A DNA stretch of 64,000 nucleotides from Natronorubrum halophilum (GTDB taxonomy: Archaea; Halobacteriota; Halobacteria; Halobacteriales; Natrialbaceae): positions 124,001 through 188,000 of the forward strand of contig NZ_QQTY01000004.1 of NCBI RefSeq assembly GCF_003670115.1. Reading direction: 5' to 3'. Within the stretch, counting starts at the first letter, position 1. Every line of letters begins with the position of its first letter. The notes below the pieces were generated by a model. It did not search any database. It worked only from the letters and a program-made list of their open reading frames with translations, and was not told the DNA's origin. The position numbers and the translations under genes are program-made. Shown here piece after piece: positions 27,694 to 37,169 of the stretch.

Positions 27694-27802
27694 CGACCGA
27701 ACTGTAACCACTGTCGAAAAAAAAAACGCTAATTACTTAGTGCCTACTCCATCACTCATCGACAGACGACCGACCCACCGACCGCTGCCCCGACGCTAAC
27801 CA

Positions 27803-29908
27803 ATGACGAACCCGATTACCGTCCTCATCGTGGATAACGAACCGGGTTTCGCCGACCTCGTCGGCGAGATGCTCGAGCGCCAGCGCGACTCGATCGTCGC
27901 CGAGTCGGCGACGAACGCCGAGACGGCCCTCGAGGCCATCGAGGCGCGTTCGATCGACTGTGTCGTCAGTGATTACGAGATGCCGAAGATAACGGGGCTC
28001 GAACTGCTCGAGCGAGTCCGCGAGAGCGATCCGGACCTTCCGTTTATTCTCTTTACCGGTCGCGGGTCCGAGGAAATCGCCAGCGAAGCGATCGCGGCGG
28101 GCGTGACCCAGTACCTCCAGAAGGAGTCGGGAAAGGAGCAGTACGCCCTGCTCGCAAACCAGATCACGAACGCGGTCGCCCAGTACCGGACCGAAACGGA
28201 ACTCCGCGAGAGCGAGCGCCGGTACGAACGGACGCTGGCGACGTTACACGAGACGACGCGAGATCTGATGCGAGCGGGCACGAAACGCGATATATACCAA
28301 TCGGCGGTCGATACGGCGGGCGAAATCCTCGACGTGTCCGTCGCCGTGGCGTACGCATTCAAGCCGACGGAGGGGACGCTCGAGCACGCGGCATCGACGC
28401 GAGAGTCGCAAGAGCTCGTCGATCCGAAGCTGAGCTTCGAGCACGGCGAAGGGCATATCTGGGACGTGTTTTCGGAGGGGGAAAGCGCCTACTACGAGGA
28501 CGTAACGCGGGATCCGGAGAACGCCAAGACGGTGAGTCGGAACGAGTTGATCGTCCCGCTCGGGACCCACGGCGTGTTGGTCGCGGGGACCGAAGACGAC
28601 GACGGCTTCGACGAGACAATGACGGAGTTGCTGCATATTTTGGCGGCGAACACCGAAGCAGCGCTGGATCGCGCGGAACGCGAGCAACTGCTTCGGGAAC
28701 ACGATCGGACGTTGACCCGGCAAAACGAGGAGTTGACGCGACTCAATCACACCAACGAGATCGTTCGAGAGATCAACCACGGGGTCGCACAGGCCTCGAC
28801 ACGGACCGAGATCGAAACGCATGCCTGTGAGAGACTGGCCGACACGGAGCGGTACCGTTTCGCCTGGATCGCCTCGAGCGACGACACTCCACCCGAGCCG
28901 ACGGCGTGGGCTGGCGTCGACGCGGCGTTTATCGATCGCGTTCGCGAGGACGGCGACCACGCTCCCGAAATCCGGTTGATCAGGGACACGCTCGAGGCCG
29001 AACAAGTCCAGGTCGTCCGGAACGTCCTCGAAGCCGACGGGTGGGACGGGCGTCGGAAGGAGGCGTTGACCTACGGCTACCAGACGATACTCGCGGTTCC
29101 CCTCGTCGACAGCGAGCGGCGCTATGGCGTGTTACTCGTCCACGTGGCCGGAGCTGACTCCATCGGTGACAGCGAGCGAGCGGTGCTCGGTGAACTCGGC
29201 GAGACGATCGGCCACGCGATCCGGTCGGTCGAACGTACGCGGGCGATGGTAACCGATAGCCGACTCGAACTCGAACTCGCGTGTCACGACTCGCGACTGC
29301 TGTTGAACCGGCTGGCCGAGCGGGCCGACGGACCGGTCGCTATCGAGGGGATAATCGACCGAGATGACGAAGTCGGCGTGTTCGTCAGCACCCCGCGGGA
29401 AACGGATCTCACGTCGCTGGATCAGTGGGCGTCGGTCGAAACACTCTCGGCCGTATCGGAGGGCGACGACGAAATTCTGTTCGAACTGACGGTTACCTCG
29501 TCGCCGTTCCTGGACGTTTTGCGGACCTACGATGTCCAATTGCGGAGGGCAACGGGCGAAGACGGGACGACGACGCTCGTTCTCGAGGTCCCCCAGCAGG
29601 TCGAACCCCGATCGCTGGTCGAGGCGATCAGAGAGCGATACCCCGAGACGGAACTGGAAGCGCGACGCGAGACGACCAGCACACGGACGGCCCGGCAACT
29701 CGATACGCATCTCGAGGACCGACTCACGGCCAAGCAGTTCGAAGCACTACAGGTAGCCCACTACAGTGGGTTCTTCGAGTGGCCGCGCGAGAGTACCGGA
29801 GAGGACCTCGCGGACGCCCTCGAGATATCGCCGCCGACCTATCACTACCACCTGCGAGCAGCGGAACGAAAGCTCGTCGCGTTGGCGTTCGACGGGGAGT
29901 CTGAGTAG
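27803..29908 (+). CDS. Bat-like regulator: receiver, two GAF domains, BAT domain and HTH
   Basis: 701 aa. Domains in order: response-regulator receiver (about 1-120; phospho-acceptor Asp in CVVSDYEMP, conserved FTGRGSEEIASEAI and terminal Lys), a first GAF (about 155-290), a coiled linker, a second GAF (about 315-480), a BAT (bacterio-opsin activator) domain (about 490-640), and a C-terminal HTH_10 with TAKQFEALQVAHYSGFFEWP and SPPTYHYHLRAAERKL. One acidic-pocket position reads DNE instead of DDE, which may alter phosphorylation. Such proteins are light-, oxygen- or redox-linked transcription regulators. No partner histidine kinase is adjacent. Confidence 0.92.
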   Translation: MTNPITVLIVDNEPGFADLVGEMLERQRDSIVAESATNAETALEAIEARSIDCVVSDYEMPKITGLELLERVRESDPDLPFILFTGRGSEEIASEAIAAGVTQYLQKESGKEQYALLANQITNAVAQYRTETELRESERRYERTLATLHETTRDLMRAGTKRDIYQSAVDTAGEILDVSVAVAYAFKPTEGTLEHAASTRESQELVDPKLSFEHGEGHIWDVFSEGESAYYEDVTRDPENAKTVSRNELIVPLGTHGVLVAGTEDDDGFDETMTELLHILAANTEAALDRAEREQLLREHDRTLTRQNEELTRLNHTNEIVREINHGVAQASTRTEIETHACERLADTERYRFAWIASSDDTPPEPTAWAGVDAAFIDRVREDGDHAPEIRLIRDTLEAEQVQVVRNVLEADGWDGRRKEALTYGYQTILAVPLVDSERRYGVLLVHVAGADSIGDSERAVLGELGETIGHAIRSVERTRAMVTDSRLELELACHDSRLLLNRLAERADGPVAIEGIIDRDDEVGVFVSTPRETDLTSLDQWASVETLSAVSEGDDEILFELTVTSSPFLDVLRTYDVQLRRATGEDGTTTLVLEVPQQVEPRSLVEAIRERYPETELEARRETTSTRTARQLDTHLEDRLTAKQFEALQVAHYSGFFEWPRESTGEDLADALEISPPTYHYHLRAAERKLVALAFDGESE

Positions 29909-30437
29909 AGCGGAAGCGAGTCGAACAACGGCCACACGATGAGGAGGTGTGGTTACCACATCCCTGTTCAGTAATCGACGATCCGCGATCGTTATCGCCG
30001 CCCGATTCTCCGATCGATCCACGGACGAAAACTAACTCTCCCCTGGAGTCATCGACGTATCGACACAGGAAGGGGGCGAGGCAGTTCGATCCCGTTCGGA
30101 CCTCGCGCTCTGACGACGGAGCGACTTACCGTCTACGACGATGGTTCAGCGGTCTCCGGAGGATTACTAATTGATTAGATTAGAATGTAGGCAACTACTA
30201 ATCAGTTAGTGACCATAGTTAACTCGCGCCAGTTCGTACGGGTAAGTGGCGATCTGTGATACTCTGTCGCCACCCCCAATCCCCCCACCCCCACTTTTCG
30301 TCGGCATTGTGTATCGAGCACCAGCAACCGTAGCCGGAAAACCGTCTTCAACTGGCTCGAGGGGACCGACGCAAGTCGATAGTGCCGGAACAGAACGAAC
30401 GGCAGTCGCCTGGTTCAGTAACCGAGTACGGACACGG
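29909..30437. other. Intergenic region with palindromes, no convincing gene
   Basis: About 530 nt between the Bat-like gene and the 3' end of the methyltransferase-like gene. TGTGGTTACCACA at 29948-29960 is a short perfect palindrome just after the Bat-like stop. The AT-rich operator doublet at 30166-30210 is described separately. A 66-codon proline-rich plus-strand frame at 30246-30446 is open but shows no coding signal I trust. Confidence 0.4.
30166..30210. promoter_or_regulatory. Two copies of ACTAA-N4-TTAG(T/A), operator-like doublet
   Basis: Copy 1 is ACTAATTGATTAGA (30166-30179) and copy 2 is ACTAATCAGTTAGT (30197-30210). Their centres are 31 bp apart, about three helical turns. The outer halves also form an imperfect 12-nt inverted repeat. 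The block is AT-rich in a GC-rich setting. Dimeric regulator binding sites are likely, but no gene starts close by on either strand. Confidence 0.4.
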
Positions 30438-31187
30438 TCACCGTGAATCGACCGATTCCTCCCACTCGATCCACTCGTGTTCCCATCCCCGACGGGATTC
30501 GGAACGGCGCAGTGCGTGCTCCATGTCCTCGCGGTCCGTTCGGTTGCGTTCGACGGCGCCCGCCTGTTCGCCCTCGACCAACAACGGCTCGAACGACACG
30601 GCCCCAAACCGGGTTCGGTCGCCGTCATCCGAAACCGCCTCGAGTCGTTGGCGTTGGGTTCCGCGAGGAAAGACCAGTCGACCGCCGGTCGCTAGTTGCT
30701 CGAGTAGCGCCCGCGGCGGATCGACGGCGGCAGCCTCGAGCAGGATCCGGTCGAACGGCGCGTACTCGGGGAGGCCCGTTGCCCCGTCGCGACGGTCGAC
30801 GAATACGCCGTCGTAGCCCGCTCGGGCGAGATTCTGGCGCGCTTCGAGAACGAGCGGCCGGGAGATATCGACGGCGTGGACGTTCGTTTCACCGACGAGT
30901 TCGGCCGCGACGGCGGCCGTGTAGCCGACACCAGCGCCGACGATCAGCACCTCGTCGTCGTCCTTGAGGGCGAGGGCCTGAAGCAATCGGGCGACGGTGC
31001 TCGGCGCGAGCACGCGAGTCCCGAGGGCGTCGTGCTCGCGGTCGGCGTAGGCCGAGCGTTCGTCTTCGAAGAACTCGTGGCGAGGGACGTCACGCATCGC
31101 AACGGCAACGCCCTCGTCGTGGAGGACGTCCCTGGCGGTAGACTCGAGGCCGTCGACCATGTCCTCTCGCAATACCGCGGGGTCCAT
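30438..31187 (-). CDS. Isoaspartyl methyltransferase-like protein, probably altered function
   Basis: 249 aa with the class I SAM-methyltransferase fold of PIMT: VLIVGAGVGYTAAVAAELVG (motif I), then VHAVDISRPLV and FDRILLEAAAVDPP. It is a paralogue of the pcm gene just upstream. The substrate-binding motif that in PIMT reads GQTISAPHMVA is here TRVLAPSTVARLL, losing the Ser/Ala-Pro-His pattern. A C-terminal Glu/Arg-rich tail of ~40 residues is extra. It may have another substrate or a regulatory role. It lies 65 nt after pcm, in one operon. The ATG at 31187 gives the family-like start MDPAVLREDMVDGL. Confidence 0.82.
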   Translation of the reverse strand: MDPAVLREDMVDGLESTARDVLHDEGVAVAMRDVPRHEFFEDERSAYADREHDALGTRVLAPSTVARLLQALALKDDDEVLIVGAGVGYTAAVAAELVGETNVHAVDISRPLVLEARQNLARAGYDGVFVDRRDGATGLPEYAPFDRILLEAAAVDPPRALLEQLATGGRLVFPRGTQRQRLEAVSDDGDRTRFGAVSFEPLLVEGEQAGAVERNRTDREDMEHALRRSESRRGWEHEWIEWEESVDSR

Positions 31188-31252
31188 ACTCGAGATATCG
31201 CACCGGTTGTTATCAATGACGCGCTTGCGCGGCCCGGCGTCACTGCGGGCGA

Positions 31253-31885
31253 TTATCCGCCTCGCATTTCGACGAACCGAACCCCGCCGTGCTCGGTTCG
31301 GTCGAGGTTCCCATCCTCGCGTTTCGTCGCCTCGACGAGGGTCTGGAATCCGGTCCCGATCGGTGCAAGAAGCTGTCCGCCGGAGCGGACCTGCTCGACG
31401 ACGGGGCTGGGAAAGGTCGCGGCCGCACACGTGAAGTAGACGGCGTCGTAGGGAGCGTGTTCGGCCCAGCCCTCGCGGCCGTCGCTGGCTCGGACCGACA
31501 CGCCGTCGTAGCCGACCGAGGCGAGTCGCTTCCGGGCATCCTCGGCGAGGTCATCGCTGTATTCGACGCTGTAAACGTTCTCCTCGCCGACGAGTTCGGC
31601 GGTGACTGCGGCGTGATAGCCACAGCCGGTACCGATCTCGAGGACGCTTTCGCCGGGTTCGGGGTCGAGCACGTCGGTCATGATCGCGACCATGTGGGGA
31701 GCGCTGATCGTCTGGCCGTCTCCGATCGGCAGGGGCCGGTCCTCGTAGGCCCGGTCTCGGCGAACGGGCGGGACGAAGACGTGGCGGGGGACCGACTCGA
31801 GGGCCTCGAGGACCCGATCGTCGTCGACGCGCGGTGCGACGGTCCGGACCATCCGCTCGCGTTCGGCCTCGTAGCTATCGGACAT
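31253..31885 (-). CDS. pcm: Protein-L-isoaspartate O-methyltransferase
   Basis: 210 aa. It methylates isoaspartyl residues in aged proteins so that they can revert to aspartate. All PIMT motifs are present: DGQTISAPHMVAIMTDVL (substrate loop), VLEIGTGCGYHAAVTAELVG (SAM motif I) and YDAVYFTCAA (motif II region). The start at 31885 (MSDSYEAERERMVRT) matches the family; ten further upstream codons are not conserved. The diverged paralogue follows in the same operon. Confidence 0.95.
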   Translation of the reverse strand: MSDSYEAERERMVRTVAPRVDDDRVLEALESVPRHVFVPPVRRDRAYEDRPLPIGDGQTISAPHMVAIMTDVLDPEPGESVLEIGTGCGYHAAVTAELVGEENVYSVEYSDDLAEDARKRLASVGYDGVSVRASDGREGWAEHAPYDAVYFTCAAATFPSPVVEQVRSGGQLLAPIGTGFQTLVEATKREDGNLDRTEHGGVRFVEMRGG

Positions 31886-31994
31886 GAGTGGCGAAAGGTA
31901 GCGTCTCGGCGGCAATAGCCTGTGGGCAGCGAATGCCGGGCGGTGGATCGGCGTTCGAACAGACGATCGGTCCCGGCGTAGCGAGCGGTCGGCG

Positions 31995-32654
31995 CTACCA
32001 GGCCGACCACGCGGTGCTCTGTTCGTCGTAGGCGTAGACCCGTTTGACGTCCTTCGCGAGGACCGTGTCGCCGCCTTCTTCGTAGCGATCCCGGTGATAG
32101 CCAGAGGCGTCCTTGCGCACGACGAAGGCGTCGATTTCGAACTCGTCGTCGCCGAACTCCTCGGTCGTCCCGACCTCGAACTCGTAGTCGCCGGGCACGT
32201 GGACCGTAATACTCCGACTGTCGTTTCTCGAGCCGTCCTGGGGGTGAACGGTGACGTTGACGGCGACGTTGTCGACCTCGCGCGTCCAGACGGTTTCGAT
32301 GTCGTCGACGACGGCCGCCTCTCTGCGCTTTTGTCCGTCGAGTTCGAGGCTCGTGACGCGGACCGTCGACAGAACCTCGTCGGTCTCGAGAATGAACTCG
32401 TCGCCGGTCTCGATGGTCTCGCCTTCGGGAGTCGTAACGTTCGCGGTGAAAGACTCTCCTTCCTGGGAGACGACGACGTCGAGCGTTACCTCGCGCTCTT
32501 GTTCGGGCTGAATCTTGTGAACGTGGCCGCAGTCGCTACAGCGGACTGTCACGGTGCCGCCGCCTTCCGTCACCGTCAACACTTCGTGGACCGTCTCGAG
32601 GTCCGGCGAACAGGACGGACACGGCGTGGGAACGCGGTCCGGAATATCGGTCAT
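31995..32654 (-). CDS. HVO_0476-type zinc finger protein
   Basis: 219 aa. The N-terminal ~45 residues hold a zinc ribbon: CPSC near residue 12 and CSDCGHVHK near residue 39. The rest is an acidic beta-rich region without known motif (GDEFILETDEVLSTVRVTSLELDG). I recognise the architecture as the haloarchaeal HVO_0476 family; function is unknown. It probably binds nucleic acid or protein through the ribbon. It sits between pcm and an aminopeptidase, each separated by about 110 nt, all on the minus strand. Confidence 0.8.
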   Translation of the reverse strand: MTDIPDRVPTPCPSCSPDLETVHEVLTVTEGGGTVTVRCSDCGHVHKIQPEQEREVTLDVVVSQEGESFTANVTTPEGETIETGDEFILETDEVLSTVRVTSLELDGQKRREAAVVDDIETVWTREVDNVAVNVTVHPQDGSRNDSRSITVHVPGDYEFEVGTTEEFGDDEFEIDAFVVRKDASGYHRDRYEEGGDTVLAKDVKRVYAYDEQSTAWSAW

Positions 32655-32764
32655 AACACGCTGTAAACGGTACGTGCCTAAAAGGCGATTGAACTTGGAA
32701 TCGGGCCGACACCGCGTTACACTCCGCTATCGTTCGCCCGGCGCAGACGCCGCTCGACGTCCGA

Positions 32765-33712
32765 CTACGCGTCGGGAAGGTCGATCGGGTTGCCGTCGGC
32801 GTAGACGGTCGGTTCCCGCAAAATTCCGTCGAGGTGGATCGGCGCTTCCGTCTCGCCGCCGATTCCCGCATTGTCCCCGATCGCGATGTGAACGGTTCCG
32901 GCAGCCTTCTCGTCGAGGAGGACGGAGCCGACGAGTTCGGTGACGGCCACGTTCGTTCCGATTCCCAGTTCCGCGAGGTTGTACGCCGCGTCGCCGACGT
33001 CTTCGGCTGCGCCCTCGACCGTCTCGCGAATCTCGTCGTCCGAAATGTGCGTGACGAAGCCGTCTTCGACCTCGAACGTCAGCGTTTGCCCGTCCTCGAG
33101 CAGCCCGTGGGGACGCATCGTTCCATCGACGACGAAGGTGCCGGTTGCGGTTTCGGGACTGACGAACACCTCTCCGGCAGGAAGGTTCGACATCTGCCCG
33201 GGCTCGTGAACGATCCCGGTGTCCGAGAGCCACTCCCGGTCGCCGATCCCGAACGTGATGTCGGTGCCGGCGGGGGTCGTTACGCGGATTTCGTCAGCGC
33301 CGGCAACCTGCGTACGGACGTCCTCGCAGTGGGCCGCGATCGAGTCGTAGTCGGCGTCCAGCCCAGTCGTAAAGACGGCCTCCGTGATCCCCGGAAGCGT
33401 CGCGACGCGGGCTCCCGCCTCGTTGGCCTCGGTGCGAGCGCGGGTGTGGCTCAGGCTCTTGGTCGTCGGCGCGAGGACGACGTCCGCACCGGCCATCGCT
33501 GCGGCGACGGGAGCGGGTGGCTCGCTGCCGTGGGTCTCGCCCGGCGGATACCGGACGATAGCTGCGTCGTCGGTGATATCGCGGGCGACTTCGTACAGCG
33601 CCTCGCCGATCGGTTCGCGCTTGTCGTCCGTAATGATCGCACAGGATTCGTCGCTCTCGAGGGCCAGACACTGGCGAATAGCCGTCTCGGAAGCAGCGTG
33701 AAGTTCGGACAT
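32765..33712 (-). CDS. Aminopeptidase, M29-like
   Basis: 315 aa. The C-terminal part has the metal-ligand pattern of M29 (aminopeptidase T-type) enzymes: TELVGSVLLDEKAAGTVHIAIGDN followed by APIHLDG, supplying Glu, His and His-x-Asp ligands. The N-terminal half has the family's alpha/beta domain (CAIITDDKREPIGEALYEVA). It is shorter than bacterial aminopeptidase T (about 410 aa), as is usual for the archaeal subgroup. It removes N-terminal residues from peptides in the cytosol. The start at 33712 (MSELHAASETAIRQC) is favoured over a frame extension of 16 codons. Confidence 0.85.
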   Translation of the reverse strand: MSELHAASETAIRQCLALESDESCAIITDDKREPIGEALYEVARDITDDAAIVRYPPGETHGSEPPAPVAAAMAGADVVLAPTTKSLSHTRARTEANEAGARVATLPGITEAVFTTGLDADYDSIAAHCEDVRTQVAGADEIRVTTPAGTDITFGIGDREWLSDTGIVHEPGQMSNLPAGEVFVSPETATGTFVVDGTMRPHGLLEDGQTLTFEVEDGFVTHISDDEIRETVEGAAEDVGDAAYNLAELGIGTNVAVTELVGSVLLDEKAAGTVHIAIGDNAGIGGETEAPIHLDGILREPTVYADGNPIDLPDA

Positions 33713-33809
33713 ACGTGATCTGTACGCGAGCGGCCCGAAAGTTGTTCCCTTATCGTGCAACGAGTGGTGGACCGCTGCTCATCGACGCGACAGCACCGAT
33801 CCTCCGCAG

Positions 33810-35033
33810 TTACCGGCTGTACGTCCCCGCGTCGGATACCGGCTGTGCCTCGAGCCCCGTCGAAAGTGACTCGAGTTCGAGCGGCGTTCCGAAGACGTAG
33901 ACCGTATCACCGGCCTCCAGTGGGACCTTCTCCGCCGGCAGCGAGAGCACCGCAGTGCCGCGATCGATCGCGAGGACGGTTCCGGGAACCCAGCCGACGA
34001 ACTCGCTCTCGAGCGGCCCGCCGTCCTCGACCGTGATCGCCACGACCGTCTCGTCAGCGAATCGGATCGCGGAAACGAGCGCGTTGGCGTCGCTACGCGT
34101 CTCCGGACGCGTCGTAAGCTGGTATCGTTCGCCGCGCTCGAACGCGTCCGCGTCCTCCGCATCGACGATCAGCGTTGTCACTGGGCCGGCACTCGCTCGC
34201 AGCCGCCCCGTCGCAACGAGTCGATTCGAGTCGCCGCACGTCCAGACATCGACCGGATCGCCAGCGCTCGCCGTCGGCAGAGGGGGACCCGAAATCGCGA
34301 CCGCGGCGCGGTTCGGCCCCAGCGAGGGACTGATACCGGTTCGCCGGTCGCCGACTGTGATAGTCGAGACGGTACCATCCTCAGTGAGTTCGACGCGGAC
34401 GTACCCGAGACCGTAATCGGATTCGATCCGAGCCGTCACTCTCGATCGGCGTTCCGCAATCGACAGCCCGCTCGGAAGCCGGAGTTCTTTGCCCGCCAGC
34501 TCCCGTTTGACGGAGTCGTCGACGGGCGGGTAGCCTTCGGCGTCGTCGACCGACGGCGGAAGCGTGACGGTGATGGCGAGGCCGGCCGAACGAACGAGAT
34601 CCGCGATCTGCCCGCCCGCATCGAGTTTCGCGATCTCGTACGCGCCACACGCGAGGCGATCGCCGAGACGGTGACCGCCGCTCGCAGCGACGGTGCCGGC
34701 GAACAGGACCCCGAGGAAGAACGTCCCGGACGTGTAGTGGATCAACGGCGAGTCGGCGATGACCTCGCCGTGGCGAATCGCCTCCGCGGAGAGCCACCCC
34801 GTCGGCAGCGCGAGACCGACGAGGGCGGCCGGTCCGATCGGGAGTTCGCGAACGGTCAGTGCTCGATAGGCGAACGCGACCGCCAGCGCTCCGATGCCCG
34901 CCAATAATCCGTACCCGAGAATACCGAGCAGCGCCGTTCGTGTCCACTCGAGCGTCGCGTTGCCACCGACCTCCGCGCCGTTTTGCAGCGGTTGTACCGC
35001 GCCGATCGTCTCGAGTGCGACTGCGGTCGTCAT
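33810..35033 (-). CDS. Membrane protein with TrkA-C domains, potassium-transport regulator-like
   Basis: 407 aa. The N-terminal ~145 residues have about four membrane helices (LLGILGYGLLAGIGALAVAF near 33-52; FFLGVLFAGTVAASG near 126-140). The remainder is cytosolic, ending in a TrkA-C-like fold with the signature EAGDTVYVFGTPLELESL. A motif VDDAEGYPPVDDSVKREL is shared with the next gene upstream (ELEGYPPLGPELRATL), so the two are paralogues. It starts 1 nt after the upstream stop; the two genes form an operon and probably a hetero-oligomer. Confidence 0.78.
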   Translation of the reverse strand: MTTAVALETIGAVQPLQNGAEVGGNATLEWTRTALLGILGYGLLAGIGALAVAFAYRALTVRELPIGPAALVGLALPTGWLSAEAIRHGEVIADSPLIHYTSGTFFLGVLFAGTVAASGGHRLGDRLACGAYEIAKLDAGGQIADLVRSAGLAITVTLPPSVDDAEGYPPVDDSVKRELAGKELRLPSGLSIAERRSRVTARIESDYGLGYVRVELTEDGTVSTITVGDRRTGISPSLGPNRAAVAISGPPLPTASAGDPVDVWTCGDSNRLVATGRLRASAGPVTTLIVDAEDADAFERGERYQLTTRPETRSDANALVSAIRFADETVVAITVEDGGPLESEFVGWVPGTVLAIDRGTAVLSLPAEKVPLEAGDTVYVFGTPLELESLSTGLEAQPVSDAGTYSR

Positions 35034-35034
35034 C

Positions 35035-36308
35035 TCAGTGACTCCCCTCGAGCACCGGCGGTTCCCGTTCGTCCGGTTCGGGTCCGATCCCCCCTGCGTC
35101 GGGACCGAGGAGGAACGCCTCGGTGCCGATCGGAAGCGCGTCCCGCTCCGGCTCGAACCGCCACTCGTGCTCGGACGTCAGGTCGTCGGCGCTCAGATCC
35201 GCCTTCCGGATCGCGAAGACGTCGATCTCGCCCTCGTCCGCGGAAACAGCGTCCAGCACCGCTTCGGTCACCGTCACCCGCCGAATCGACGTGCCATCTC
35301 GCTCGAGCAGCGAAATCGCAGCGAGTTCGGGGTGACTCCGCGCGGCTTGACGACGATCCGTGCTCGATCGGTCTCGAGAAGGGGTTCCGCCTCGGTTGTT
35401 GGGACGGCGAGGGTAACGCATCCATCGCCGCCGCTCGTCGCGGCATCGATCGGGAGCGAACCGCCCCTTTCTTCGGATCGATCGTCGCCCCAAGTGCTGT
35501 CTGGCGCGCTCGAGTCGATATCAACGTGACCGCCATCGGCGACCGCGTCGACGGTCTCATCGAGCACCGTTCCGGGGACCGTCTCCGAGCCGGTGGCGAC
35601 GAGAATGTCGTCACCCGGTGCCAGTCCCGTGGGGAGGAGCGCCCGGATCGAGACGGCGCGCCATCCTTCGGGCACCTGTTTCGCGATACCGTTCGCCGGC
35701 GGCGCTGCGGTGATCGTCGCTCGTCCCCGCCCGTCGATAGCGACGGATACCGCCTCGAGGTCGTGGGTCATCCGTAGTTTGTCCTCGAGACGCGTCTCGA
35801 GCGCCGACACTGGGAGATCCACGGGGAGTCGCCACGCGCCGTCCTCGAGTGTGGCTCGGAGTTCCGGACCGAGCGGCGGATATCCCTCGAGCTCCCGAAC
35901 CGCGCCGCTCGAACGGACCGTGACCTGTCCGACTGCGTCGACCGCGTCGATCGCGTCCGCCGCAAGTGGTTGCGTTCGTTCGACCGAGCCAGCGGCGGTA
36001 CGCGGCAGGTCGGCAGCAAGTCGGCTTCCCCGACTCGTCGCGTACACGCCGAGAAGGAAATTGAGCCCCGCGCCGAGGAACAGCCCGGACTGGACCGTGC
36101 TCAGGTCGACGGCGGCCGCGGCGTACAAGCCGGTGCCGGTGATCGCGAGGGTTGCCGCACCTCCCGCGGCCGGCGGGATCGTCTCGTTGCCGACGTAACG
36201 GGTTGCGAAGCCGATACAACCGACGACTGCCGCGGAGACAGTGCCGAACACGAGGGCGAGCGACACACCAGTGAGAATCTCGACGGGCGTCACGAGCGGT
36301 GGAATCAT
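35035..36308 (-). pseudogene. Membrane TrkA-C protein interrupted by a frameshift
   Basis: Two frames join into one ~424-aa protein like its downstream paralogue. The first encodes about three membrane helices and cytosolic domains to RARIVVKPRGVTP; the second continues ELAAISLLERDGTSIRRVTV and ends VLEGSH just before the next gene. The break is at the four-G run 35329-35332 (CCCC on the coding strand): one extra C would restore GTC ACC CCC GAA CTC. Without it, the protein ends 17 residues later in a non-homologous tail. The lesion could be real, a sequencing error in a homopolymer, or slippage. The ATG at 36308 is preferred to a GTG two codons earlier. Confidence 0.75.
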
Positions 36309-36556
36309 CGCCACCTCGCGCGATGCTCTCGAAACCGCTGTTCGCCCGCTCTCGAGTTCGTTACCGTCATTTCTTCCCGGGTGTTACTATCCAAACCAAA
36401 CCGAGTCCCGTTTTCGGGGTATAGCTGATTCGTCCTTCCGTCGTTCATAGCTGACTGTAAGTGTCGAAGTGGAATCGTCTCGCTCGCGTCGGTATCGGTC
36501 CCGAAGACGTAGTGTGTCCCGAGATTCTCGTGTAGTGTTGGACGGAGATTCGAGCG

Positions 36557-37093
36557 TCAATTTCGATCCTGGACGACGATGATTTCCGAGTTCGGCTGCT
36601 CGTCGATATAGCTGCTATCCGACGGCGGTACCACATCGATTTCGAGCGTCCCCTTGTCCTGATCGGCACGAAGCCCGTGTTCAGAGACGTCTTCGAACTT
36701 CGCTTCGTACTCTTCCGAGGAGTCAGCGGTATTCTGGTCTAACGTGCCTTCGAGTTGAGCGGATCCCGACGAGATGAGAACGGTCGCGTCGTCCACGTAG
36801 TTGCCGTTCTCGTCGATGACTTCGATCGTGATGTCTTCTTCTTCCCCGTTCTCTACGACCTGTCCCTTGGTTATTTCAACATCCACTTCGGTGTCGCCAA
36901 CGGAACCGATCGTCCCGAGCATATTCAGCATCAACGCCAGCGCGGCCACACCGACGACCAGTGCGATCACGAGTCGGATCGGCAGGCCTTCGATCGCACG
37001 GTCGTCCCGAGCGAACGACGACCGCGAACGGAGCGGCCTGGCGGACCGATCCGACCGATCGGAACGGTCCGGTAGCAAACTGTTCGGAAGCAT
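36557..37093 (-). CDS. Pilin-like anchored protein (RAIEGLPIRL type)
   Basis: 178 aa. An Arg/Asp-rich N-terminus of ~35 residues is followed by RAIEGLPIRLVIALVVGVAA, one hydrophobic helix and a soluble acidic ectodomain of ~115 residues (VDVEITKGQVVENGEEEDIT onward) that looks like an Ig/beta-sandwich fold. Basic head, hydrophobic H-domain and soluble tail resemble class III (pilin-type) signal peptides, and the gene stands next to a pilus-type ATPase cluster. A TATA box TTTAAGTT (plus 37118-37125, minus strand) lies 25-32 nt before the ATG, supporting this start. It diverges from the HerA-like gene. Confidence 0.65.
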   Translation of the reverse strand: MLPNSLLPDRSDRSDRSARPLRSRSSFARDDRAIEGLPIRLVIALVVGVAALALMLNMLGTIGSVGDTEVDVEITKGQVVENGEEEDITIEVIDENGNYVDDATVLISSGSAQLEGTLDQNTADSSEEYEAKFEDVSEHGLRADQDKGTLEIDVVPPSDSSYIDEQPNSEIIVVQDRN

Positions 37094-37169
37094 ACCCCCG
37101 CTTGGATCCGCCTTCCAACTTAAACGTTAGACTGAGCGTTCAAATCGAAAGGCGCGGCGAGTATCCGGT

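Noticed and set aside
30246-30446. 66-codon Pro-rich plus-strand frame near the operator doublet
   Set aside because: Overlaps the methyltransferase-like gene end, has no conserved features and the poly-C run explains its prolines.
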